20,753 nucleotides of DNA. Origin: Verrucomicrobia bacterium UBA3063 (lineage in GTDB: Bacteria; Verrucomicrobiota; Verrucomicrobiia; Methylacidiphilales; Verrucolacustridaceae). Position 1 is the stretch's first letter. The number at the start of each line of letters is the position of its first letter. The notes beneath the pieces are model-generated. The model made no database searches. It had not been told where the DNA came from and saw only the letters and a list, made by a program, of their open reading frames with translations. Position numbers and translations under genes: made by a program. Shown one piece after another: positions 1 to 7,784 of this stretch. The DNA is taken from assembly GCA_002366885.1 (NCBI GenBank), contig DFCD01000167.1, forward strand, positions 1 to 20,753, in the 5' to 3' direction.

Positions 1-236
1 CCGGCAGGTACGGACCGAACCAAGCAAAGAGGCTTCACTCAATAAACTGCGATCAGGGATGGTCGTGGCGGCCCTGCTATGAGGCCGGAACTTCTCCCCC
101 GCCGTGACGCGGGGGCGGTGAATAGCGTCGGGGAACTGGCAGCCGAATGAAGAAGTAGGATCGGTCGAAAGGCAGGTCCAGGCGCCAAATAGCCAGTCGA
201 TGGGGAAGAGAGCGTGGCGAACTCCCACTCCCGTAT
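1..236 (+). other. Structured non-coding stretch of unknown class (candidate ncRNA or 3' UTR)
   Basis: No convincing reading frame covers this stretch; two plus-strand frames enter from the left edge and stop at 80 and 108. It can form several hairpins in a row. One has a perfect 7-bp G+C stem (96-102 with 109-115). Another has a 6-bp stem (135-140 with 192-197) that encloses a small GAAA-loop hairpin near 165-172. A third pairs about 70-73 with 83-86. The stretch leads straight into a strong terminator, so it is probably transcribed to the right. I looked for signatures of tmRNA, RNase P RNA, SRP RNA, 6S RNA, 5S rRNA and group II intron domain V and found none. The 5' end may lie outside the window. 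It could equally be the untranslated tail of an upstream gene. Confidence 0.35.
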
Positions 237-275
237 GAACCCTTGGAGGCAAAACCTCCAAGGGTTCTTTTTTTT
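237..275 (+). terminator. Strong intrinsic (Rho-independent) terminator
   Basis: A perfect 13-bp inverted repeat (237-249 with 255-267) closes a 5-base loop (250-254, CAAAA) and is followed directly by eight T residues (268-275). The T tract lies only on the plus-strand side, so it ends transcription coming from the left edge. It separates that upstream transcript from the rplY operon. Confidence 0.93.
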
Positions 276-351
276 GTGGCTTGCTTTCCGGGGATGCGAT
301 TACCGGCGTATCCCGCCGGGGAGAATCTGCTTTGGCTGATCCGGAAAGTCG

Positions 352-380
352 TTGACCGGATAGGGTTCGGATGGTTTAAT
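352..380 (+). promoter_or_regulatory. Sigma70-type promoter of the rplY-pth-rpsF-ssb-rplI operon
   Basis: A -35 element TTGACC (352-357) and a -10 element TTTAAT (375-380) are separated by exactly 17 bases. The predicted start near 387 leaves a leader of about 20 bases carrying the ribosome binding site CCGGAGG (397-403) before the GTG start of rplY. The upstream terminator at 237-275 shows that a new transcript must begin here. The 76 bases between terminator and -35 show no further feature. Confidence 0.7.
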
Positions 381-408
381 TTCCGGCTCATCTTATCCGG
401 AGGTTCCT

Positions 409-1173
409 GTGGCTAAAAGGTTAGGTATCAAAGCGAAACTGCGGTCGGAGATCGGGGGGCGTCGTCCCCACCGCATCCGTTCGAATGGTCTTGTTCCGGC
501 GGTGCTTTATGGGGGAGGAAAAGCCGAGGCTCTGGAGTTGAACGGACGGGAAATCGCCGAGGCGCTACACGGGGCATCGTCCGACAGCGTGCTGGTAGAT
601 CTATCCGTCGAGGGCGAGGGCGGTGCGGTCACCAAGAAGATGGCCTTGATCCGCGAGGTCCAGCACGATCCTCTCAAGGATAAAATCCAGCACGTGGATT
701 TTCATCAGGTGGAGGAAAACAAAAAACTCCGGGTGGACGTTCCGGTGCACGAGGTGGGAGAGGCGGTGGGGGTGCGTACCGGAGGGGGAATTCTCGATCA
801 CGCCCTGCGGACCTTGCGGGTGGAGTGTTTGCCGAAAGACCTTCCCGACCGCATTGACGTGGATGTTTCCGCCCTGGAAGTGGGGCAGGCCATCCATGTC
901 AGCGAGGTGAAGCTTCCCGCGGGCGTATCCGTGCTCAACGCCAAGGAGCTTCCCGTGTTCATGGTGCTGATGCCGACGGTTGAGGAAGAGCCGGCACCCG
1001 GAACCGCCGCCGCGGCAACCGAGCCTGAGGTGATCCGGGAGAAGAAGGATGCGGAGGATGGGGAGACGGCCGGGGAGAAAAAGGACGGCAAGGCCGAGCC
1101 CAAGAAGGATGCAAAGGAACCCGCGAAGGCGGAAGCCAAGGAGGGAGCCAAGAAGGAACCGGCCAAGAAGTAA
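409..1173 (+). CDS. rplY: 50S ribosomal protein L25 / general stress protein Ctc
   Basis: Binds 5S rRNA in the central protuberance of the large ribosomal subunit. The 254-residue product has the L25-type RNA-binding domain (about 1-95), including the conserved run around EVQHDPLKDKIQHVDF at 83-98. The TL5/CTC-type beta domain follows (about 100-190). Residues 191-254 form an extra low-complexity tail rich in Lys, Glu and Ala, which makes the protein longer than most family members. The start is GTG with a well-placed CCGGAGG site six bases upstream, and the second codon begins the conserved MAKRLGIKAK-like start. It is the first gene of an operon with pth 15 bases downstream, a pairing common in bacteria. 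Confidence 0.95.
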   Translation: MAKRLGIKAKLRSEIGGRRPHRIRSNGLVPAVLYGGGKAEALELNGREIAEALHGASSDSVLVDLSVEGEGGAVTKKMALIREVQHDPLKDKIQHVDFHQVEENKKLRVDVPVHEVGEAVGVRTGGGILDHALRTLRVECLPKDLPDRIDVDVSALEVGQAIHVSEVKLPAGVSVLNAKELPVFMVLMPTVEEEPAPGTAAAATEPEVIREKKDAEDGETAGEKKDGKAEPKKDAKEPAKAEAKEGAKKEPAKK

Positions 1174-1188
1174 GCGGCGCCAGTTTCC

Positions 1189-1761
1189 ATGGAAATCTTT
1201 CTCGTCGCCGGATTGGGGAACGAGGGATCCACCTACCGTGGGACCCGTCACAATTTCGGCTTCGAAGTGGTTGACCGGCTCGCCGCCGGGCAGGGCGTCC
1301 CCTGGAAAAAAAGCCGCCAAGCCAAGGCTTGGGAGGCCCGCCTGCCGGGGAACCGGATTTTGCTGAAGCCGACCACGATGATGAACGCCTCCGGTGAGGC
1401 GATCCGGGCGATGATCGGTTATGAAAAGGTTCCTTTCCAAAATTTTATGGTGATTGTTGACGACATAGACCTGCCCCTTGGGCGGCTCCGGCTACGTGCC
1501 GAGGGGTCCAGCGGGGGGCATCGCGGGCTTGAGTCCATCGAGGCTCACCTTGGAACCAGGTCCTTTGCGCGGTTGCGCGGGGGAGTGGGCCGTCCCGAGC
1601 AGGATCGGGATGCGGCCGATCATGTTTTGGAGGTTTTCAACGAGAAGGAGCGGCCGGTGGCCGCCCGGATGGTGGAGGCGGCCGCGGAAGCGGTGGAGGC
1701 CTGGTGGCGGGATGGCTGGGAAACAGCCCTGTCGCTGGGCAACCGGAAAGTGGAGGCATGA
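1189..1761 (+). CDS. pth: Peptidyl-tRNA hydrolase
   Basis: Cleaves peptidyl-tRNAs that drop off the ribosome, recycling tRNA in the cytoplasm. The 190-residue length is normal for bacterial Pth. The N-terminal GLGNEGSTYRGTRHNFGF block carries the catalytic His21 and Asn11. KPTTMMNASGEA (60-71) and the DDIDLPLG block with Asp91 complete the active site, and the SSGGHRGL glycine-rich loop follows. The start is ATG; no strong Shine-Dalgarno site is visible in the 15-base gap after rplY. The stop overlaps the ATG of rpsF by four bases (ATGA), which suggests translational coupling. Confidence 0.97.
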   Translation: MEIFLVAGLGNEGSTYRGTRHNFGFEVVDRLAAGQGVPWKKSRQAKAWEARLPGNRILLKPTTMMNASGEAIRAMIGYEKVPFQNFMVIVDDIDLPLGRLRLRAEGSSGGHRGLESIEAHLGTRSFARLRGGVGRPEQDRDAADHVLEVFNEKERPVAARMVEAAAEAVEAWWRDGWETALSLGNRKVEA

Positions 1762-2108
1762 AGACATACGATCTGTTGGTGATTCTGGATTTGGCCGGCA
1801 AGGAGGAGTCCCTCCCGGAGGTTCTGGCCATCGTCGAGAACGAGGTGAAATCCATCGGCGGCCGCGTTTTGCGGACGCAAAAAATGGATCGGAAAAAATT
1901 TGAATACGTGGCGGGACCTCTGGAGTCCGGTTTTTACGCCAACCTCACCTGCCAGCTTCCTCCGGAAGAAATCGGCAAGCTCCGCGGCAAGCTGGAGCTT
2001 TGCGCGCCCGTCTACCGGCATCTCCTGGTGGCGGCTGCAACGGAAGGGGAGGAAAAATCCAGGGCCAAGGCGTCCCAGGCAGCCGCGGCCGCGGAGGCCT
2101 CGCTGTAA
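1758..2108 (+). CDS. rpsF: 30S ribosomal protein S6
   Basis: Small-subunit ribosomal protein that binds 16S rRNA together with S18. The 116-residue product begins MKTYDLLVIL and keeps the S6 ferredoxin-like fold pattern, with the FEYVAGPLESGFYANLTCQLPPEEI stretch in the middle. A short Ala/Glu/Lys tail ends the protein. The frame is open back to 1704 inside pth, but the ATG at 1758 is preferred: it has a GTGGAGG site just upstream, overlaps the pth stop as ATGA, and starts at the conserved first beta strand. The next gene is ssb, 12 bases on. The usual partner gene rpsR is not in this operon. Confidence 0.95.
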   Translation: MKTYDLLVILDLAGKEESLPEVLAIVENEVKSIGGRVLRTQKMDRKKFEYVAGPLESGFYANLTCQLPPEEIGKLRGKLELCAPVYRHLLVAAATEGEEKSRAKASQAAAAAEASL

Positions 2109-2120
2109 GGAAACGATGCC

Positions 2121-2570
2121 ATGGCCAGCCTGAACAAAGTTTTTTTGATGGGAAACCTGACGCGGGATCCGGAGGTGAGGCACACTCCCAAGGGTACGGC
2201 CGTCGGCGATCTGGCCATGGCCATCAACCTGACCTACCGGGCCCAGGACGGCACGGAAAAGGAGGAGGTCTGCTATGTGGACGTGGTGGTCTGGGGCCGC
2301 CAAGCGGAGACCTGCCGCGACTATCTCACCAAGGGGGCGCCGATTTTCGTGGAGGGGCGTCTGCAACTGGACCAGTGGGAGGGGCCGGAGGGCGAAAAGA
2401 AGAGCCGTCTCAGGGTCCGGGCCGACCGGGTGCAATTCTTGTCCCGCGGTGGCGGCGGCGGGCGCGGAACCCGGCCGGAGGGTGGTTCCACGAGGGAGCG
2501 GAGCGGAGAATCCTCCCCAGCCTCCAAGGGGCCCGCAGTTGATCCCGCCGAAGATGACGTTCCTTTTTAA
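2121..2570 (+). CDS. ssb: Single-stranded DNA-binding protein
   Basis: Coats and protects single-stranded DNA during replication, recombination and repair, and recruits partner proteins through its C-terminal tip. The 149-residue protein has an OB fold (about 1-107), starting MASLNKVFLMGNLTRDPEVR and containing VCYVDVVVWGR at 50-60. A Gly/Arg/Ser-rich disordered linker (109-140) follows. The acidic tip is DPAEDDVPF, a close match to the canonical DDDIPF-type partner-binding tail. A TAAGGA site (2106-2111) sits ahead of the ATG. It lies between rpsF and rplI, as in many bacterial rpsF-ssb-rpsR-rplI clusters. Confidence 0.97.
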   Translation: MASLNKVFLMGNLTRDPEVRHTPKGTAVGDLAMAINLTYRAQDGTEKEEVCYVDVVVWGRQAETCRDYLTKGAPIFVEGRLQLDQWEGPEGEKKSRLRVRADRVQFLSRGGGGGRGTRPEGGSTRERSGESSPASKGPAVDPAEDDVPF

Positions 2571-2591
2571 ACCCAAGCAAGGAGAGCAAAC

Positions 2592-3137
2592 ATGAACCTA
2601 GAAGTCATCCTCAAGGGTCCTGTCCGCGGACTGGGCGCCGAAGCCGATCTGGTCAAAGTACGTCCCGGATATGCCCGGAATTTTCTTTTTCCCAATAACC
2701 TGGCTGCCCCGGTAAGTGCGGCCAGCAAGCGGCAACTCGAGGCGCTCAAGAAGCGGCGGGCGGAGCGGGAAGCTGCGGAAACGGCCGAAGCGGAAGAGAG
2801 GGCCAACCGGTTGGCCCGGATTGTGCTGAATTTCGAACTGAGGCAGGCGGAGGAAGGGGCTGCCAAGCTTTTTGGCTCCATTACGACCGGGGAGATCGCG
2901 TCCGCCCTCGCGGAGAGAGGTTTTGCGGTGGAAAAGCGGGACATCGACCTTTCCAAAAGCCTCAACCAAGTGGGCGAGCATGAGGTGGTGGTTCACCTGG
3001 GCTATTCCGTCAAAAGCACGGTGAAGGTTAAAATCGCCGGCAAAAGCGAGGAGGGTGCGGAAAAGAACATCAAGCCTCGGAAAACTCGGAAGACCGATTC
3101 GGAAACCGAAAAGTCATCCAAGGATAAAAAAGACTAA
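2592..3137 (+). CDS. rplI: 50S ribosomal protein L9
   Basis: Large-subunit ribosomal protein that binds 23S rRNA at the base of the L1 stalk. The 181-residue product has the N-terminal RNA-binding domain with the L9 signature (GLGAEADLVKVRPGYARNFL, 13-32). A long charged connecting helix (about 45-75) follows, then the C-terminal domain (about 80-150). Residues 151-181 are an extra Lys/Ser/Thr-rich tail, so the protein is about 30 residues longer than typical L9. A purine-rich AAGGAGAG site precedes the ATG. It is the last gene of the operon. No hairpin terminator is visible after it, only an AT-rich gap. Confidence 0.96.
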   Translation: MNLEVILKGPVRGLGAEADLVKVRPGYARNFLFPNNLAAPVSAASKRQLEALKKRRAEREAAETAEAEERANRLARIVLNFELRQAEEGAAKLFGSITTGEIASALAERGFAVEKRDIDLSKSLNQVGEHEVVVHLGYSVKSTVKVKIAGKSEEGAEKNIKPRKTRKTDSETEKSSKDKKD

Positions 3138-3231
3138 AGTCCGAAGAGTAAGTTATTATTAATCAATAAGTAATAAATAGTTTAAGCAGTTATCGACAAA
3201 CGCTTATTGATAGCTATTTACGCATTTTACC
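3138..3231 (+). promoter_or_regulatory. AT-rich intergenic region with crossing inverted repeats, probable bamA control region
   Basis: This gap is far more AT-rich than its surroundings. It holds a perfect 9-bp inverted repeat (ATCAATAAG at 3162-3170 with CTTATTGAT at 3203-3211) and a second perfect 7-bp one (TAAATAG at 3174-3180 with CTATTTA at 3214-3220). The two interleave, so in RNA they would have pseudoknot topology; as DNA they could be paired operator half-sites. Low complexity makes chance matches plausible. No -35/-10 pair could be chosen with confidence, and no Shine-Dalgarno site precedes the GTG at 3232. Confidence 0.4.
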
Positions 3232-6057
3232 GTGAAAAAATCGGGTGATATGACGGGTGTGCACATGGGGGCTGTTTTTAGCCTTCGGGCTCTCGTTTTT
3301 GTTCTGATTTTCGTTTGGGCCGGGCTTTCATCCGCCTTCGCCCAAGAGAAAGAGGGCGAATCAACCCCTGGAAAGAGTCAAACCAGGGCAAAAACCTTTG
3401 TTCCGCCCCCTACTGCCTCCGATCGGCCTACCACCTCGGGGCAGAAAAAAATTCTTGAGATTGAGTACTCCTCATCCCTGGTGGATGTGCCCATCAATGA
3501 GGAGAAAATCCGGCAGAACATGCAAAGTGCCAAGGGGGAATGGTATTCCCAGGAGACGGTGGACAAGGACATCGAGAATCTTTACGCAACGGGGGATTAC
3601 AGCAACGTGCAGATCATCGCTTCCGATGAAACCTCCGAGAGCGGGGAACTCGGCTACCGTCTCAGCGTGATCGTTTCCCCCAAGGTCAGCATTTCCGAAG
3701 TCGAAGTGAAGCGAAAGAGGGCGGATGGGGGCCTGGATGACCAGCTGTCGGTCGACAAGGAAGACCTGCTGGACCTCAAACTCAAGGCGCTGACCGCCAA
3801 CGAGGAACGCGGGGCCCAGGCCCTGACCAACGCCTTTAAAAAGAAGGAAACCGTCACCAAAGCCGGGGATATTCTCTCCGAGGAGCGCTTGCGACGTGAC
3901 GCGGTGGCCATGGAGGATTTTTACCGGGACAAAGGCTTCAAGGACGCCAAGGTCACGCCGGTCACCAGTCAGGTGGAAGGCGGGAAAGCCAAGGTCACAT
4001 TTGAGGTCAACGAGGGGATCCGGGGATTCATCTCCAAAATCCGTTTTATTGGGAATCAATCGGTTCCCTCGGAACAATTGCAGAAGGTCGTCAAACTCAA
4101 GCCGAAGGCCTGGTGGGAGCTTTTCAGCAAATCCGACCGCTACGAGGAGTACGCGAGAAAGGAGGACGAAGCCCGGTTGAAGAATTATTATCTTAACAAA
4201 GGGTATATCGATGTGCAGGTGGAGGGCTCGGTGGACCTGCCGCGGAACGCCCGCAACGAGGAAGCCCAGACGGATACGGTCAAGCGGGAGCAGGGACGGC
4301 CCGAGGATTTTGATCCGGACGATATTCCCGCCGAGGACCTCATCCTCACCTACCGCATCGAGGAAGGGCGTCAGTACCGGGTGGGCAACCTGACCGTGGA
4401 CGGAAACGCCTTCTTTTCGGCCGATGACCTGCAGAACGAACTGCAGAATCGCTCCAAGCTCAAGGAGATTTTTGATCCCGTGGAGCTCAAGTTGCTCAAG
4501 GCGGACGGTCTCCAGTCCGGGGAGGTTTACTCCGTGAACGGGCTGGAGGCTTCCAAGGAGACCTTGCAGGACAAATACGGGCGCCGGGGATTCCGCGAGG
4601 TCCGCATTGAGCCCCAGCTCCAGCCGAATGTGGAGACCGGGATGATCGACGTGAACTTCAGCATCAAGGAAGGAGAAAAATTTTATGTCGGCCGGATCGA
4701 GATTGAGGGACTCACCACAACCAAAGAGAAGGTGGTCCGGCGAGAAATCGACCTAGCCCCCGGCGAGGTGTTTGACACCGTGCGCGAAAAATCCAGCAAG
4801 GCCAAGATCCAGGGCCTGAATTATTTCTCCCAAGTGGAAACGTACGCCGAGGAAACCGACATTCCCAACCGGCAGAAACTGATCGTCCAGGTGAAGGAAA
4901 AGCCGACGGGGGAAGTAAGTTTTGGCGCTGGCTTCAGCTCCGTGGAACTTTTGACAGGCAACATCACCCTTGGGGAGAAGAATTTCGACATTGAGAAAAT
5001 ATTTTCCAGCTTCCCGCCCCGTGGCGGCGGTCAAAAGGCCCGCTTGCAGGCCTCCCTGGGGTTCCGCTCCCAGAACGTCAATCTGGCCTTCACCGAGCCA
5101 TGGTTTCTCGACAAACCCCTCCGCCTCGATGTGAGCGGCTTTTACAACGGGGCCTCCTACATCAGTCAATTCTACAACCAACAGAACTTCGGCGCCTCCA
5201 TCGGCTTGAGCCGTCGTCTGGGGGATGATTTTCCCCTGAACAAATGGTCCGTGGGGGTGACCTACCGGCCGGAATATTACAACATCATCGACCTGCAGTC
5301 CGACGCTCCGCCCTACTATCAGGCTTCCACCGGGGACACCCTGAAATCCTCGTTGCGCGGATCCATCGTTTACGACGGGCGGGACAGCTACATGCTTGCG
5401 CGGAACGGCCAGTTTTTTGAGCTGGGTGTGGAAGGCGCGGGGGGTCCGCTGCTGGGAAGCGAGAACATCTGGAAGATCCGGGCCGAGTACCGCGTCTATT
5501 TCCCGATCTGGAAGGAGAAGGACTGGATCCTTTCCGGACGGGCCCAGGTCGGCCTGGTCGACGGGTTCAGCTCCACCGAATACGTCCCGGTCTGGGATCA
5601 GCTCTATGCGGGTGGCTCGGGATCCGTACGAGGCTTCGATCCTTCCCTGGGCAGCACCGTCAACCAGGGCTCGGTGGGTCCCAAGCAGAATGGGCAGCCA
5701 GTGGGAGGCGGAACTTCAGGGAACTACCAGATCGAGTTGACCGCTCCGTTTCCCATTCTGGAGGACCGGGTCCGCTGGGCGCTTTTTTGCGACGGTGGTT
5801 TCGTCAACGAGAACGTTTTCGACTTTGCGCCCAAAACCTACAACAACACCCAGAGCATGATGGTCAACGGCAGTTCCCAATCCTACAACGCGGTCAACGG
5901 AGGTTTCCAAATCGGCGTCGGTGTCGGCGTGCGTATGGACTTGGGGATCGGTCCGATGAAACTGGATATCGGCTTTCCGGTGATGACGGGGGATCCTTCC
6001 AACGGGGGAGGCTTGGGCGCGATCAAATTCTACTTTGACGGCGGTTACCAGTTCTAA
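3232..6057 (+). CDS. bamA: Outer membrane protein assembly factor BamA
   Basis: Central component of the BAM complex, which folds beta-barrel proteins into the outer membrane. A signal peptide (1-37, cut AFA|Q) is followed by a Pro/Thr/Ser-rich linker and five POTRA domains starting near residues 74, 153, 267, 382 and 484. A 16-strand-type barrel runs from about 561 to 941. It contains the lid-loop VRGF motif at 799-802, and the protein ends in a beta-signal with a terminal Phe (FYFDGGYQF). At 941 residues it is longer than the roughly 800 of E. coli BamA. The excess lies mainly in POTRA2 (about 163-223) and in an acidic insert in POTRA3 (about 335-375). The GTG start gives a Lys-Lys n-region, but ATG at 3250 or 3265 would still leave a usable signal peptide. 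Confidence 0.95.
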   Translation: MKKSGDMTGVHMGAVFSLRALVFVLIFVWAGLSSAFAQEKEGESTPGKSQTRAKTFVPPPTASDRPTTSGQKKILEIEYSSSLVDVPINEEKIRQNMQSAKGEWYSQETVDKDIENLYATGDYSNVQIIASDETSESGELGYRLSVIVSPKVSISEVEVKRKRADGGLDDQLSVDKEDLLDLKLKALTANEERGAQALTNAFKKKETVTKAGDILSEERLRRDAVAMEDFYRDKGFKDAKVTPVTSQVEGGKAKVTFEVNEGIRGFISKIRFIGNQSVPSEQLQKVVKLKPKAWWELFSKSDRYEEYARKEDEARLKNYYLNKGYIDVQVEGSVDLPRNARNEEAQTDTVKREQGRPEDFDPDDIPAEDLILTYRIEEGRQYRVGNLTVDGNAFFSADDLQNELQNRSKLKEIFDPVELKLLKADGLQSGEVYSVNGLEASKETLQDKYGRRGFREVRIEPQLQPNVETGMIDVNFSIKEGEKFYVGRIEIEGLTTTKEKVVRREIDLAPGEVFDTVREKSSKAKIQGLNYFSQVETYAEETDIPNRQKLIVQVKEKPTGEVSFGAGFSSVELLTGNITLGEKNFDIEKIFSSFPPRGGGQKARLQASLGFRSQNVNLAFTEPWFLDKPLRLDVSGFYNGASYISQFYNQQNFGASIGLSRRLGDDFPLNKWSVGVTYRPEYYNIIDLQSDAPPYYQASTGDTLKSSLRGSIVYDGRDSYMLARNGQFFELGVEGAGGPLLGSENIWKIRAEYRVYFPIWKEKDWILSGRAQVGLVDGFSSTEYVPVWDQLYAGGSGSVRGFDPSLGSTVNQGSVGPKQNGQPVGGGTSGNYQIELTAPFPILEDRVRWALFCDGGFVNENVFDFAPKTYNNTQSMMVNGSSQSYNAVNGGFQIGVGVGVRMDLGIGPMKLDIGFPVMTGDPSNGGGLGAIKFYFDGGYQF

Positions 6058-6073
6058 CTAGAGTGAAGATTCT

Positions 6074-6703
6074 ATGAAATTCCTTCCCATCTCCTTGTCC
6101 CGTACCGCCCTTTGCTTTTGCCTTTGCCTCTTTGTGGGGAACCCGGGGGCTTGGGCTCAGGACCTCTCCAAGGTGGCCGTCATGGATTACAACGCGGTCA
6201 TGAAGGACTATCACAAAGCCAAGGAATCGAAGGATAAGATCGAAAAAATGGCGACGGATTACCGGAAGGAAGGGGACGGTCGCAACGCCTCCGTCAAGGC
6301 CATCAGGGAGACGGCTGAGGCACTGCAGAAGGACCTGAGCGATCCTGCCATCTCGGACAAGCTGAAAAAGGAAAAGGAAGCCCAGCTCAAGTCGAAGGTG
6401 GAGGAATTCCAGATCAAGCAGCAGGAATTTCTCGCTTGGAACAACACCGTTTCCAAAATCATGCAGGACCAGACCCAGAGGGAGACCACCGCCCTCCTTG
6501 CCGAGGTGGAAAAGGCCGTTCAGCAGGTGTGCAAAAACAAGTACTCGATGGTGTTTTCCAAAAACCAGTCCGGGGGGGGGCCGGTGGTTCCCGGGCTGAT
6601 GACCTTTTCCGACGGAATTGACGACATCACCCCGCAGGTCCTTGCCATTTTGAACAAGGACGCCGCCGCCGCTCCTGCGGCGAAAAAGGAAGAGAAAAAA
6701 TAA
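6074..6703 (+). CDS. skp: OmpH/Skp family periplasmic chaperone
   Basis: Holds unfolded outer-membrane proteins in the periplasm and passes them to the BAM complex. The 209-residue product has a clear signal peptide ending AWA|Q (cut after residue 28). A beta strand KVAVMDYNAVM resembling the family N-terminus follows. A long charged, heptad-like helical region (about 45-150) would form the two coiled-coil tentacles. The chain returns to a short beta segment near YSMVFSK. The Ala/Lys tail after about 193 is low complexity. The gene starts 16 bases after bamA and ends 16 before lpxD, the standard bamA-skp-lpxD order. Confidence 0.9.
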   Translation: MKFLPISLSRTALCFCLCLFVGNPGAWAQDLSKVAVMDYNAVMKDYHKAKESKDKIEKMATDYRKEGDGRNASVKAIRETAEALQKDLSDPAISDKLKKEKEAQLKSKVEEFQIKQQEFLAWNNTVSKIMQDQTQRETTALLAEVEKAVQQVCKNKYSMVFSKNQSGGGPVVPGLMTFSDGIDDITPQVLAILNKDAAAAPAAKKEEKK

Positions 6704-6719
6704 ACCCGGTTTCGCGCCG

Positions 6720-7775
6720 ATGAGCCTGCCCAGGCGGCTTGCGGAGCTTGCGGATGTCGTGGAGGGAAAGCTTCAAGGAGACGGTTCCCTGCTGATCCAC
6801 GGGGTAGCCGACCTTCAGGGGGCAGGACCCAACGAGATTTCCTTTTTTGCCCATACGCGATACGAGGGCGCAGCCCGGAAGACCCGGGCGGGGGCCCTGT
6901 TGGTGGGGCCCGGTGCCCCGAAGGATCTCGGAGTCCCCCTTGTTTTTGTGAACAATCCCTCCGGGGCTTTCACCAGGATTGCCTTATTGTTTGCGCCCGA
7001 ACCTTCTCCCCGCTTGCGGGGAGTGCATGCCTCGGCGGTGGTAGCCCCGGGGGTTCGTCTCGGACGGGAGGTTGGCATCGGTCCTTGTGTCGTCATCGAG
7101 GAGGGGGTGGAACTGGGAGACGGAACACAGGTGGGGGCGGGAAGTTACCTTGGGAGGGGTGTCAAGATCGGCGCCCACTGTGTGCTTCATCCCCGCGTTT
7201 ACCTTGGCGAGAGATGCGTCCTGGGGAGCCGCGTGGTTCTTCACCCGGGCGCGGTGGTGGGTGCCGATGGTTTTGGCTACGAGATGAGGGAAGGGAAGCA
7301 CCAGAAGGTTCCCCAGCTTGGCTATGTGCAGATCGACGACGACGCGGAGATCGGTGCCAACACCACCATCGATCGCGGTCGTTTCGCGCGCACCCATATC
7401 GGGGAGGGCGCCAAGATCGACAATCTGGTGATGATTGCCCACAACTGTGTGGTTGGGCCCCATAGCGTGATCGTGGCCCAGAGTGGGCTCTCCGGAAGTA
7501 CCACTACCGGCCACCATGTCACCATCGCCGGGCATGTCGGAACCGTCGGGCATATCCATATCGGTTCCGGTGCCATTCTCACGGCCAAATCCGGCGTCAC
7601 CAAGGATGTGCCCGAGGGGCAGACTTGGCGGGGGGCTCCGGCCCGACCGATCAAGGAACAGATGGAGATGGAGGCCTATATCCAGCAGTTGCCCCAGCTG
7701 GCCCGGCGACTGAAGGCCCTCGAAGCAAAGAAAAAGCCTTTGGCAGCGGCGACCAGGAAGAAAAAAAAGCTTTAG
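6720..7775 (+). CDS. lpxD: UDP-3-O-acylglucosamine N-acyltransferase
   Basis: Third step of lipid A synthesis: transfers a 3-hydroxyacyl chain from acyl carrier protein to the 2-amino group of UDP-3-O-acyl-glucosamine. The 351-residue length fits the family. The N-terminal uridine-binding LpxD domain (about 1-105) contains FFAHTRYEGAARKTRAGALLV. A long run of hexapeptide repeats of the left-handed beta helix follows (about 106-310). The catalytic histidine is His241 in the MIAHNCVVG motif, and GADGFGYE is also conserved. A Lys-rich tail ends the protein. It closes the bamA-skp-lpxD operon, and its stop lies nine bases from the stop of the convergent GH57 gene. Its presence implies lipopolysaccharide. 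Confidence 0.96.
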   Translation: MSLPRRLAELADVVEGKLQGDGSLLIHGVADLQGAGPNEISFFAHTRYEGAARKTRAGALLVGPGAPKDLGVPLVFVNNPSGAFTRIALLFAPEPSPRLRGVHASAVVAPGVRLGREVGIGPCVVIEEGVELGDGTQVGAGSYLGRGVKIGAHCVLHPRVYLGERCVLGSRVVLHPGAVVGADGFGYEMREGKHQKVPQLGYVQIDDDAEIGANTTIDRGRFARTHIGEGAKIDNLVMIAHNCVVGPHSVIVAQSGLSGSTTTGHHVTIAGHVGTVGHIHIGSGAILTAKSGVTKDVPEGQTWRGAPARPIKEQMEMEAYIQQLPQLARRLKALEAKKKPLAAATRKKKKL

Positions 7776-7784
7776 CGTAAAAAA

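Noticed and set aside
1..236. tmRNA, RNase P RNA, SRP RNA, 5S rRNA or group II intron domain V in the left-edge stretch
   Set aside because: None of the conserved sequence signatures of these RNAs could be found.
77..391. A 104-codon minus-strand frame across the terminator
   Set aside because: It crosses the terminator hairpin and the rplY promoter, has no ribosome binding site and a Pro/Ser/Arg-rich composition.
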